64,000 bases of DNA, taken from assembly GCA_036787955.1 (NCBI GenBank), contig DAIQOI010000005.1:62001-126000 (forward strand), written 5' to 3'. The notes beneath the pieces are model-generated. The model saw only the letters and a list, made by a program, of their open reading frames with translations, was not told the origin of the DNA and did no database searches. Shown here one piece after another: positions 56,940-64,000 of this stretch. The translations under genes and the position numbers were made by a program. The DNA comes from UBA2336 sp036787955 (GTDB taxonomy: Bacteria > Bacteroidota > Bacteroidia > Cytophagales > Cyclobacteriaceae). Within the stretch, counting starts at the first letter, position 1. Each line of letters begins with the position of its first letter.

Positions 56940-57824
56940 TTACTTTCTGCTGGCCCTGAACAACTTTTCTTTCTCTTCGCGTGTCAGGCTGTCGTAACCG
57001 CCTTCCGATATCTTGTCGAGGATGGCATCTATTTCTTCCTGGGGAACTTTATCAGCCGCATCAGACGAGCTGCGTTGCTTTTTTGCAGAACTGCGGTAGG
57101 TTACTTTTACTTTGTTTTTTGGTTTGAACAGATCCCTGAACCAGTAAATGGTTTCCGTAATCCACCCGCCCCAGTTTACACCAGCCTGCAGTTGTTTCAT
57201 GTAAATAAATCCTATCAATGCACCACCCAGGTGCGCAATGTTTCCTCCGATATTCACCCCATGCCGCACGTAGATTACCGATATAATAATGTAGAATAAG
57301 GCGATGTACTTAATTCGTACCGGCCCGAAGAACAAAAGATAGAACGTATAGTTTGGCAACATCGCAGCCGTAGCTACTACCACAGCATAGATAGCCCCTG
57401 AGGCCCCCACCATTTCGGCACGGCCAAAAAATTCAGGATTCAGGTTATACAGTAAAAGATAAGCTATGCCTCCGGTTAATCCGCCCAGTATATACAATGC
57501 AATCAGCTTATCCCCACCCAGGTATTCCACAAACAGCCTTCCGAACCAGTAGAGCACCAGCATATTGAACAGAATGTGAAAGACATCGCGCAGGCTGTGT
57601 GCAAACATGTACGTAATGAGCGTCCAGGGGCGGGAGAAAAATTCACTGTACCCGGAAGGGATGCTGAACTGCCGGTAGATTACGTCAAACACTGCCCCGG
57701 CACCCGCCAGCCAGGTGATCAGATCGAGCATGAGCAGCCCCAGAAAAACTGCCACATTGATAAGAATCAGCTGAACGTGTGCATAGTTCGGTCGGCTAAA
57801 GGCATTTTTGAATTCTTCCAACAT
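56940..57824 (-). CDS. Rhomboid family intramembrane serine protease
   Basis: A 294-residue rhomboid. The catalytic serine is in GASGAIYAVV, the histidine in NIAHLGGALIGFIYM, and the L1 region HSLRDVFHILFNMLVLYWFG carries the conserved Asn/His residues. Six helices, with a C-terminal cytoplasmic tail (about residues 235-294) that is charged and ends EGGYDSLTREEKEKLFRASRK. It is 19 bases downstream of a second rhomboid on the same strand. Confidence 0.9.
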   Translation of the reverse strand: MLEEFKNAFSRPNYAHVQLILINVAVFLGLLMLDLITWLAGAGAVFDVIYRQFSIPSGYSEFFSRPWTLITYMFAHSLRDVFHILFNMLVLYWFGRLFVEYLGGDKLIALYILGGLTGGIAYLLLYNLNPEFFGRAEMVGASGAIYAVVVATAAMLPNYTFYLLFFGPVRIKYIALFYIIISVIYVRHGVNIGGNIAHLGGALIGFIYMKQLQAGVNWGGWITETIYWFRDLFKPKNKVKVTYRSSAKKQRSSSDAADKVPQEEIDAILDKISEGGYDSLTREEKEKLFRASRK

Positions 57825-57843
57825 ATGCGCAACATGAACCGGG

Positions 57844-58422
57844 TTACCAGTAAGTTCCTTTACTGCGCCAGAATTTAATCAAAATCCAGGCTACAACAAT
57901 GCCGCCCAGGTGTGCAAAGTGCGCCACGCTGCCGCTTCTGTCCATGAGAAATGTGATTCCCCCCAACACAAAAACCAGATACTTGGCCTTTATCGGTACA
58001 GGCGGGATGAGCAGCATCACTTCCAGGTTAGGAAACAACATACCAAAGCCCATCAGTACACCATATATCGCACCGGAAGCGCCGAGCATGGCGCCCGCAC
58101 CGCCACCGGTAAGAAAGTCAATTATTACGCTAAACACCGCAGCACCTACACCGGTTATCAGATAAAACTGCAGAAAACGGTTGGACCCCCAGAAAGTTTC
58201 AAGCACCGGTGCCGTAAAAGCCAGCATGAGCATATTGAAGAAGAGGTGTACAAACCCACCATGTGCAAACATGTAGGTAAATAGCTGATACGGCTTAAAC
58301 AGTGGTGTATTTACATTGTACAGCGAGAGATAACCTGTTACCTCAGGAATAAACATCTGCAGGATAAATACGCCCGAGTTGATGATAATGAGATTTTTTA
58401 CAGTAGGTGTGAGATTAAACAT
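57844..58422 (-). CDS. Rhomboid family intramembrane serine protease, short
   Basis: A 192-residue rhomboid with the minimal six-helix core. The serine is in LGASGAIYGVLMGFG, the histidine in VAHFAHLGGIVVAWIL and the HGGFVHLFFNMLML block is intact, so it looks active. It ends at a short charged tail. The two rhomboids lie next to each other and downstream of mutL; they are presumably paralogues, about 35% alike by eye. Confidence 0.9.
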   Translation of the reverse strand: MFNLTPTVKNLIIINSGVFILQMFIPEVTGYLSLYNVNTPLFKPYQLFTYMFAHGGFVHLFFNMLMLAFTAPVLETFWGSNRFLQFYLITGVGAAVFSVIIDFLTGGGAGAMLGASGAIYGVLMGFGMLFPNLEVMLLIPPVPIKAKYLVFVLGGITFLMDRSGSVAHFAHLGGIVVAWILIKFWRSKGTYW

Positions 58423-58430
58423 AAAGTTTG

Positions 58431-60206
58431 TTAAGAACGGCCAAAATACGCGGCTATTTTTTCTTCTTCCAAATGAAACATCGTGATTTGCCCTGACGGA
58501 CTGTACTGCGGTGTTTTACAGCGCATTAATTGCTCCACCATGCGTTGCATTTCTTCGGTGTGCAGCGGCTCGCCCGCTTTAATTGCCGACCTTCGCGCCA
58601 GTGCCCTTGACAGGCGGTCGGTAACCGGCAGCGATAAGTCAGATTGATTTTTGAACTGCTCCAGGGTTCCTTCCAGCAGCATCTTGCCTTCAGCTGCTTT
58701 CAGCCCCGCCGGTATGCCCGTAACCAACAGTGTATTTTTTCCGAATGGCTCCAGCCGGAAACCCAGGGCCTCAAGCTCGGGCATCATTTCTGAAACCAGT
58801 ACATAATCGCCCGCAGGCAGCGTAACGCTCTGCGGAAACAAAACCTGCTGGCTTTCGCCTTTGCGCAACCGGATAGCCTCCTGAAATTTTTCAAACAGAA
58901 TGCGTTCGTGCGCGGGCTGCTGATCTATAATTAGCAATCCCTTTTCTGAAGGCTGCACAATAAACCGGCCCGCTACCTGAAATACAGGTGCATTCCGTAC
59001 GGGTGCTTTATCCTCTTCTGTCAATAGCTGCATGGACTCAGGCTGGCCCGTAGCTGGTACCGGTGGTGTAGCAAGGTCCGGAAAGAGCTCTTTCCAGTGT
59101 TGATTTCCCGAGGTGTGAAATCTTTCTTCAATAAAAACTTCCTGCGAAGATTGCCCGCCCGACTGCAACTTGTTTATCAGGTTCACATCCACGCCAAAAT
59201 CAAGCGATGGCGCCAGATGATGAATACCCAGGGACTGCCTTACGGCAGCACGCACAACATTATAAAGGGTACGCTCATCATCAAACTTGATTTCGGTTTT
59301 GCTGGGATGCACATTCACATCAATATGTTTGGGATCAAGCTCCAGAAACAATACATAAAATGGAAAACTTTGCTCAGGCAGCAGGCCTTCGTAAGCACTC
59401 ATTACGGCATGGTGCAGATAATTGCTGCGGATAAAGCGGTTGTTTACGAAAAAAAATTGCTCGCCCCGTGTTTTGCGGGCAAATTCGGGCTTGCCTACAT
59501 AGCCGGTAATGCGTACATATTCTGTTTCTTCCTTACATGGTATTAGCTGCAATTCAAAGTTTCTTCCAAATAAATTAATTATGCGATGACTTAGCTTGGA
59601 AGGATGCAAGTCGTAAACCCTTTCATCACCCTGAAACAACGTGAAAGCCACCGAAGGAAAAGCCAGTGCCAGCCGCTGAAATTCATCCAGCACATGTTTC
59701 ATCTCTACCGCATTGGATTTCAGAAAATTTCTGCGTGCCGGCACGTTAAAGAAAAGGTTTTTCACACTGATGCTGGTGCCTTTTTCACAGGCCACCGGCT
59801 CCTGGGTCTTTACTTCCGAGGCTTCCACCACCAGCCGCGTGCCCAATTCGCGATCAGCCAGGCGTGTCTTCATCTCCATCTGCGACACAGCGGCAATGGC
59901 AGCGAGCGCCTCACCGCGAAAACCCATCGTGTGCAAGGCAAACAAGTCTTCAGCCTTGCGGATTTTAGATGTAGCGTGCCGTTCCAGGCTCATCCGGGCA
60001 TCGGTTTCGCTCATGCCACTGCCATTATCAATTACCTGTATCAGCGTTTTTCCTCCGTCCTTTACAATCAGCGTAATGGCTGTTGCACCGGCATCCAGCG
60101 AGTTTTCCATCAGTTCCTTTACAGCCGAGGACGGACGCTGCACCACCTCTCCGGCAGCAATCTGGTTGGCAATGGCCTCAGGCAGCAATTGAATAATATC
60201 GGCCAT
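58431..60206 (-). CDS. mutL: DNA mismatch repair protein MutL
   Basis: A 591-residue MutL. The GHKL ATPase motifs are intact: ELMENSLDAGA (31-41), DNGSGM (60-65) and TMGFRGEALAAIAAVS (93-108), followed by the transducer domain with VNNRFIRS. The C-terminal dimerisation domain has the interaction region but the endonuclease metal motif DQHA(x)2E(x)4E reads DQQPAHERILFE (428-439) and the CPHGRP-type motif is replaced by CKTPQYSPSG starting at residue 563. It may lack nicking activity, which is not unusual in parts of Bacteroidota, but this is inference. Adjacent to a small membrane protein upstream. Confidence 0.94.
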   Translation of the reverse strand: MADIIQLLPEAIANQIAAGEVVQRPSSAVKELMENSLDAGATAITLIVKDGGKTLIQVIDNGSGMSETDARMSLERHATSKIRKAEDLFALHTMGFRGEALAAIAAVSQMEMKTRLADRELGTRLVVEASEVKTQEPVACEKGTSISVKNLFFNVPARRNFLKSNAVEMKHVLDEFQRLALAFPSVAFTLFQGDERVYDLHPSKLSHRIINLFGRNFELQLIPCKEETEYVRITGYVGKPEFARKTRGEQFFFVNNRFIRSNYLHHAVMSAYEGLLPEQSFPFYVLFLELDPKHIDVNVHPSKTEIKFDDERTLYNVVRAAVRQSLGIHHLAPSLDFGVDVNLINKLQSGGQSSQEVFIEERFHTSGNQHWKELFPDLATPPVPATGQPESMQLLTEEDKAPVRNAPVFQVAGRFIVQPSEKGLLIIDQQPAHERILFEKFQEAIRLRKGESQQVLFPQSVTLPAGDYVLVSEMMPELEALGFRLEPFGKNTLLVTGIPAGLKAAEGKMLLEGTLEQFKNQSDLSLPVTDRLSRALARRSAIKAGEPLHTEEMQRMVEQLMRCKTPQYSPSGQITMFHLEEEKIAAYFGRS

Positions 60207-60208
60207 GA

Positions 60209-60577
60209 TTATCCTTTCCTGAAGCGCATAAAGAAATAAAGCGGTACCAGCACCAGCAGCAGATACAACGCTGATGCGCCAAACTCAATATATGCCATTA
60301 ATATCAGCACCAGAAGCAGCAAAACAACCAGGCGCAACATGGCTGCCGATGTATCGGTCTGTGCCGGTGTACGCCTGCGTGAAGAACGAAACGAACCGGC
60401 TATGCGCTGTCGGTATCCTCCATCGGATAAACCATTTTCTGTACGATCGGTTTCTATTTCTTTATGCAACCGTTCCTCGCGTTGTTTGCGTTCCTCCTCC
60501 TTGGGGTCGTAGTAACGCGGTAGGAAGCTGAATTGCTTGTGCCGGGGGGTTTTAAAAAACAATGATGGAAATTTCAT
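60209..60577 (-). CDS. Small membrane protein of unknown function
   Basis: A 122-residue protein. The N-terminal two thirds is soluble and highly charged (RYYDPKEEERKQREERLHKEIE, with serine and arginine-rich stretches), and two adjoining hydrophobic helices cover residues about 80-97 and 103-116. Similar proteins sit directly upstream of mutL in other Bacteroidota, as here (two bases before the mutL start). Function unknown. Confidence 0.7.
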   Translation of the reverse strand: MKFPSLFFKTPRHKQFSFLPRYYDPKEEERKQREERLHKEIETDRTENGLSDGGYRQRIAGSFRSSRRRTPAQTDTSAAMLRLVVLLLLVLILMAYIEFGASALYLLLVLVPLYFFMRFRKG

Positions 60578-60592
60578 AGAGCAGGATTACCG

Positions 60593-63565
60593 ATGCGTTG
60601 TATATTGGACGGTACAAAAATGATGGGATTGAGCCTGAATTACAACCTGATCAACAAATCAGTCCGGATAAAAGTTGGCCTGATAACCGGGCTGATTTTG
60701 CATATTTTCACTTCACTAAGTGCACAACCCGATAAAGCGCGCTGGGTTGACAGCGTGTTTTCAACCTTAACACTGGAACAGAAAATCGGGCAGCTTTTCT
60801 TTATTTCGGTGAACCCCGGCGATGATGAAAACAAGCGCGAACGCGACCTGGAATGGATCCGAAACCATGGTGTGGGCGGAGTGATGCTGACCGGCGGGGG
60901 ACCCGAAGGGGCGCGCAGATGGCTCAACCGCCTGCAGCAGGAAGCAGAAATTCCGCTGCTGGTTGGTGTAAATGCCGAAGAGGGCTTAGGCACCACACTG
61001 GACAGTGCAATGCTGTTTCCTCCCACGCTCTCACTGGGCAGTATTACCAACGATTCAGCATTATACTTTCTCGGCAATGAAGTAGCCCGGCAATGCCGTT
61101 TACTGGGCATTCATTTCAATCTGGCACCCACCACGGCATCAGCCGATTTGTTTCAGGATGCTGATTTGTATTACCATTCCTGGGGTGATGATCCGGGTCG
61201 TTTTGCAGGTCTGGCAGCCTGGTATGCACGGGGCATGCGCAGCGGTGGGGTTTTGCCGGTCATCAAGTATTTTCCGCGCAATGGCGCAGGAACTACCGAG
61301 ACCCGCATAGCCGGCATCAGTCCTGAATCGGCTGCCCATGTCGGCCCTTTATTCCGGCAACTACGAACAGTTTGCTCCGGAGTCATCATTGCCTATTCTC
61401 ACAATCCGGATTTCATCAGCGGTAGTATCAGAGCCAGGACCACCGAGTCGGCCTACCCTTTGATTTTTTCTGCCGAATGGCTGAAACAACACACCGACTT
61501 CAGGGGATTGACTTTTGCCTACCTCCCCGATTTGCGGGAGGCGCTTCAAAAATCACGTGCAGGCGATGCCGAATGGTATGCCTTGCTTACGGGGAATGAC
61601 GTTTTGGTAGAACCACAATCCTTGCCGGTAACACTCCGCAGAATTCGTAACCGCATCATAAGATCACCGCAACAACTGAAACGTTTGAATGAAAGTGTGC
61701 GCAAAATACTGGAAATGAAATTTGACGCAGGACTGGCCCATTACAAACCTGCTGCTCCCTTTCAGTTTGAAACGCTCAACGCTGTCGAAGCCAAAATTCT
61801 GAAAAGAAAACTCACCGAACAATCGCTCGTACTGCTTGCCGGCAACGATTTGATCCCTGTAAATCAACTGGATCAAAAAGCTATTGCAGTAATAAACATA
61901 GGCGAAAAGCAACACACGCCATTTTCTGAAAGAATATCTGCTTACACCGGTGCCACCTCTTTCTCTTTGAAGCTTCCCGGTGATACAACGGGGCTGGCGG
62001 AGCAATTAGTTAAATACAATGTTATAATTGCCGCCTTATATCCGTATGCAAAGCCTGTACTGGATGTCCTGCCCGGCCTGCTTGAACGAAATCTCGGCAA
62101 GAACAAAATCATCCTGTGCAATTTTACCACCCCGGAACTGCTTCCCTCGCCCGGAAAAGTGCATGCACTGATTCAGGCGTGGAACGACACTCAGGAAGCG
62201 CAGCGGGCAGCGGCAGGCGCTCTTTTTGGTGGTCTTTCCTGCTCAGGACGACTTCCGGTTCAGGCAGCCGGCTATGCAGCAGGCAGCGGATTAAACAGTG
62301 CCACTTTAGATGTACTGCAATTTGGCGAGCCGGAAGAAGCTGAAATGAGCCGTGAGGTGTTGCAGCAAATCGACCGCATTGCGCGGGAAGCCATCGATCA
62401 AAAAGCTACTCCGGGTTGCCAGGTAGTGGTTGCAAGAAAAGGCAAGGTGGTGTACCACCGCGCTTTTGGCTGGCTTACCTACGACAACACTGCACCGGTT
62501 AACGACCAAACGATTTATGATCTGGCTTCCGTAACCAAAGTTGCAGCTACCCTGCAGGCGGTGATGTTTCTTTACGAAAAAGGGCTGATTGACTTAAACA
62601 AAAAGGTGTCGGCTTATCTGCCGGAAATGCAGATGACAAACAAAAAAGACATTATTCTCAAAGATGTGCTCACCCACCAGGCAGGACTGGTACCCTTTGA
62701 GCCCTGGTATCCGCTTACTATGAAAGACACCCTGTTACTGCCTCATTACTATAGCCGAGTAAAATCACCGCAATATCCGCTTCAGGTGGCACCGAATTTA
62801 TATGCCGCCAGGCATATCCGTGATTCGGTATGGAAATGGACGCTACAGTCGCGCATGCTCAATAAGCCTGACCGCACCCCTTATCCGTTCCGGTACAGCG
62901 ACCTGAGCTTCATCATCCTGCACCGGCTTGCTGAAAAATTGCTCAACCAGCCGTTGGAAGATTTTCTGAAACAAAACCTGTATGACCCGCTGGGTGCAGC
63001 TTCGCTTGGATACAACCCACTTACGTGGGCCGATCCGAACAATATTGCTCCCACTGAGTATGATAGGATTTTCCGCAAGCAATGGATTGCCGGCACCGTA
63101 CATGATGAGCGTGCCGCCATGCTGGGAGGAGTTTCCGGTCATGCGGGTCTGTTTGGCAACGCCATTGATCTGGCCAAACTGGGGCAGATGTTGCTGCAAA
63201 AAGGAAGTTATGGTGGAGTTCGTTATTATAAACCGGAAACCATCGAACTGTTCAGCACCCGGCAATTTGAAACCAGCCGCAGGGGGCTGGGGTGGGATAA
63301 ACCCATGCTGAGCGACTTTACCAGCCCTACGTCTTACTACGCCTCCTTCAGAACCTACGGGCATACCGGCTTCACCGGAACCTGCATCTGGATTGACCCG
63401 GAATTCGAATTGGTATATGTTTTTCTGTCAAACCGCACCTACCCCGATCGCAGCAATAAACTTATTAGTCTTAATATTCGTTCTCGCATACAAGACGTCA
63501 TCTATCGGTCCATTTTTGAATACTGTTCAGCCCCCAATCCATTACCATGGAACGCATTAAAATAG
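60593..63565 (+). CDS. Exported GH3-like/serine-hydrolase fusion with degenerate GH3 half
   Basis: A 990-residue protein. It starts with a signal peptide (to about residue 44, SAQ), then a GH3-like N-terminal domain (about 55-380), a GH3 C-terminal-like part (about 400-560), and a class C beta-lactamase-type serine hydrolase (about 590-980). In the GH3 part the NagZ-type catalytic loop KHFPGHGxTxxDSH reads KYFPRNGAGTTETR (225-238) and the nucleophile Asp position (TDAL) is AYLPDL (309-314). In the hydrolase part SVTK (646-649), YSD (768-770) and HTG (924-926) are intact. Starts at 60620 or 60623 are possible. It overlaps bshA by 19 bases. Confidence 0.85.
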   Translation: MRCILDGTKMMGLSLNYNLINKSVRIKVGLITGLILHIFTSLSAQPDKARWVDSVFSTLTLEQKIGQLFFISVNPGDDENKRERDLEWIRNHGVGGVMLTGGGPEGARRWLNRLQQEAEIPLLVGVNAEEGLGTTLDSAMLFPPTLSLGSITNDSALYFLGNEVARQCRLLGIHFNLAPTTASADLFQDADLYYHSWGDDPGRFAGLAAWYARGMRSGGVLPVIKYFPRNGAGTTETRIAGISPESAAHVGPLFRQLRTVCSGVIIAYSHNPDFISGSIRARTTESAYPLIFSAEWLKQHTDFRGLTFAYLPDLREALQKSRAGDAEWYALLTGNDVLVEPQSLPVTLRRIRNRIIRSPQQLKRLNESVRKILEMKFDAGLAHYKPAAPFQFETLNAVEAKILKRKLTEQSLVLLAGNDLIPVNQLDQKAIAVINIGEKQHTPFSERISAYTGATSFSLKLPGDTTGLAEQLVKYNVIIAALYPYAKPVLDVLPGLLERNLGKNKIILCNFTTPELLPSPGKVHALIQAWNDTQEAQRAAAGALFGGLSCSGRLPVQAAGYAAGSGLNSATLDVLQFGEPEEAEMSREVLQQIDRIAREAIDQKATPGCQVVVARKGKVVYHRAFGWLTYDNTAPVNDQTIYDLASVTKVAATLQAVMFLYEKGLIDLNKKVSAYLPEMQMTNKKDIILKDVLTHQAGLVPFEPWYPLTMKDTLLLPHYYSRVKSPQYPLQVAPNLYAARHIRDSVWKWTLQSRMLNKPDRTPYPFRYSDLSFIILHRLAEKLLNQPLEDFLKQNLYDPLGAASLGYNPLTWADPNNIAPTEYDRIFRKQWIAGTVHDERAAMLGGVSGHAGLFGNAIDLAKLGQMLLQKGSYGGVRYYKPETIELFSTRQFETSRRGLGWDKPMLSDFTSPTSYYASFRTYGHTGFTGTCIWIDPEFELVYVFLSNRTYPDRSNKLISLNIRSRIQDVIYRSIFEYCSAPNPLPWNALK

Positions 63566-64000
63566 GTATCGTATGCTATCCCACCTTTGGCGGAAGTGGC
63601 GTGGTAGCCACCGAGCTGGGCAAAGCCCTGGCCAAGGAAGGACATCAGGTTCATTTTATTACATACTCCCAGCCCAGCCGGCTCGATTTTCTCAATGAAA
63701 ATCTTTTTTACCACGAAGTGGATTTCCGCACCTATCCGCTGTTTGAATACCCGCCTTATGAGTTGGCTCTCTCCAGTAAATTGGTTGATGTGGCGCTGAA
63801 TGAAAAGCTCGATCTGCTGCATGTACACTACGCCATACCCCATGCCTCAGCCGCTTACATGGCTCGGCAGATCCTCCTTACCCGTGGCATCTATCTTCCT
63901 GTAATAACCACACTGCACGGAACAGATATTACACTGGTGGGCCGTGACCCGTCCTATGAACCTGTTGTTACCTTCAGCATCAACCAGTCGGATGGTGTAA
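63547..64000 (+). CDS. bshA: N-acetyl-alpha-D-glucosaminyl L-malate synthase, N-terminal part
   Basis: The first 151 residues of a GT4 glycosyltransferase; the gene runs off the window. It joins UDP-GlcNAc to L-malate, the first step of bacillithiol synthesis. KIGIVCYPTFGGSGVVATELGKALA (residues 4-28) and the HVHYAIPHASAAYMARQ and VITTLHGTDITLVGRDPSY blocks match BshA. The first 19 bases overlap the GH3 fusion gene. The rest of the pathway is not visible here. Confidence 0.95.
   Translation, partial: MERIKIGIVCYPTFGGSGVVATELGKALAKEGHQVHFITYSQPSRLDFLNENLFYHEVDFRTYPLFEYPPYELALSSKLVDVALNEKLDLLHVHYAIPHASAAYMARQILLTRGIYLPVITTLHGTDITLVGRDPSYEPVVTFSINQSDGV

Overview
This 64 kb window is chromosomal DNA of a Bacteroidota bacterium, most likely a Cytophagales-type organism. 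Evidence: a short AtpC without the C-terminal helices, a GT3 (eukaryote-like) glycogen synthase, BshA for bacillithiol, several small families seen almost only in this phylum, export signals on many proteins, few Shine-Dalgarno sequences, and -7 promoter boxes of the phylum's TAnnTTTG form. Coding density is very high, no gap above about 250 bases is free of features, and I see no insertion sequence, prophage, CRISPR array or rRNA. The DNA looks like core genome rather than a recent island.

Layout. 1-7.3 kb: end of the ATP synthase operon (atpD, atpC, terminator), a pseudouridine synthase, an exported class A beta-lactamase-like protein, two MFS exporters, a YigZ/IMPACT protein, a secreted GIN-domain adhesin-like protein and a lysoplasmalogenase. 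7.3-16.8 kb, mostly minus strand: an exported TlpA-like thioredoxin, prfB with its programmed frameshift, a THUMP rRNA methyltransferase, ilvE with an odd terminator inside the next gene, a cobalamin adenosyltransferase, a lone LolD/MacB-type ATPase, a hydrolase, an NRDE protein and rnhB. 16.9-26.2 kb, mostly plus: Nudix-MATE-thioesterase, an M24 peptidase-PlsC-GatC cluster and a large membrane TPR protein. 26.2-28.9 kb: SET protein, tRNA-Pro, gcvT-comB. 29-37 kb, minus: M16 peptidase, amidohydrolase-MazG, then a tightly overlapped operon (DUF7935-like, NAD-binding, dtd, macrodomain, VanX-like).

36.8-48 kb: an IscA-like protein without its C-terminal cysteines, a 2H-phosphoesterase-like protein that has lost both catalytic motifs, unknown secreted proteins, and a minus-strand series glycogen synthase - WG-repeat - WG-repeat - exported TPR-CHAT protease. 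This last series is the most system-like set in the window. 48-64 kb: clpB followed by a structured intergenic region, a porin, dipeptide epimerase-DUF1611, rlmN-CCC1, two tandem rhomboids with a divergent mutL, an exported GH3/serine-hydrolase fusion whose GH3 half looks dead, and the start of bshA.

The main unexplained signals are (1) exact TAnnTTTG boxes only 3-7 bases before the start codon of several unrelated genes, suggesting leaderless mRNAs; (2) the WG-WG-CHAT series; (3) two probable pseudoenzymes (2H and GH3 families); (4) an intrinsic terminator embedded in a signal-peptide coding sequence after ilvE; and (5) the hairpin-rich RNA downstream of clpB.
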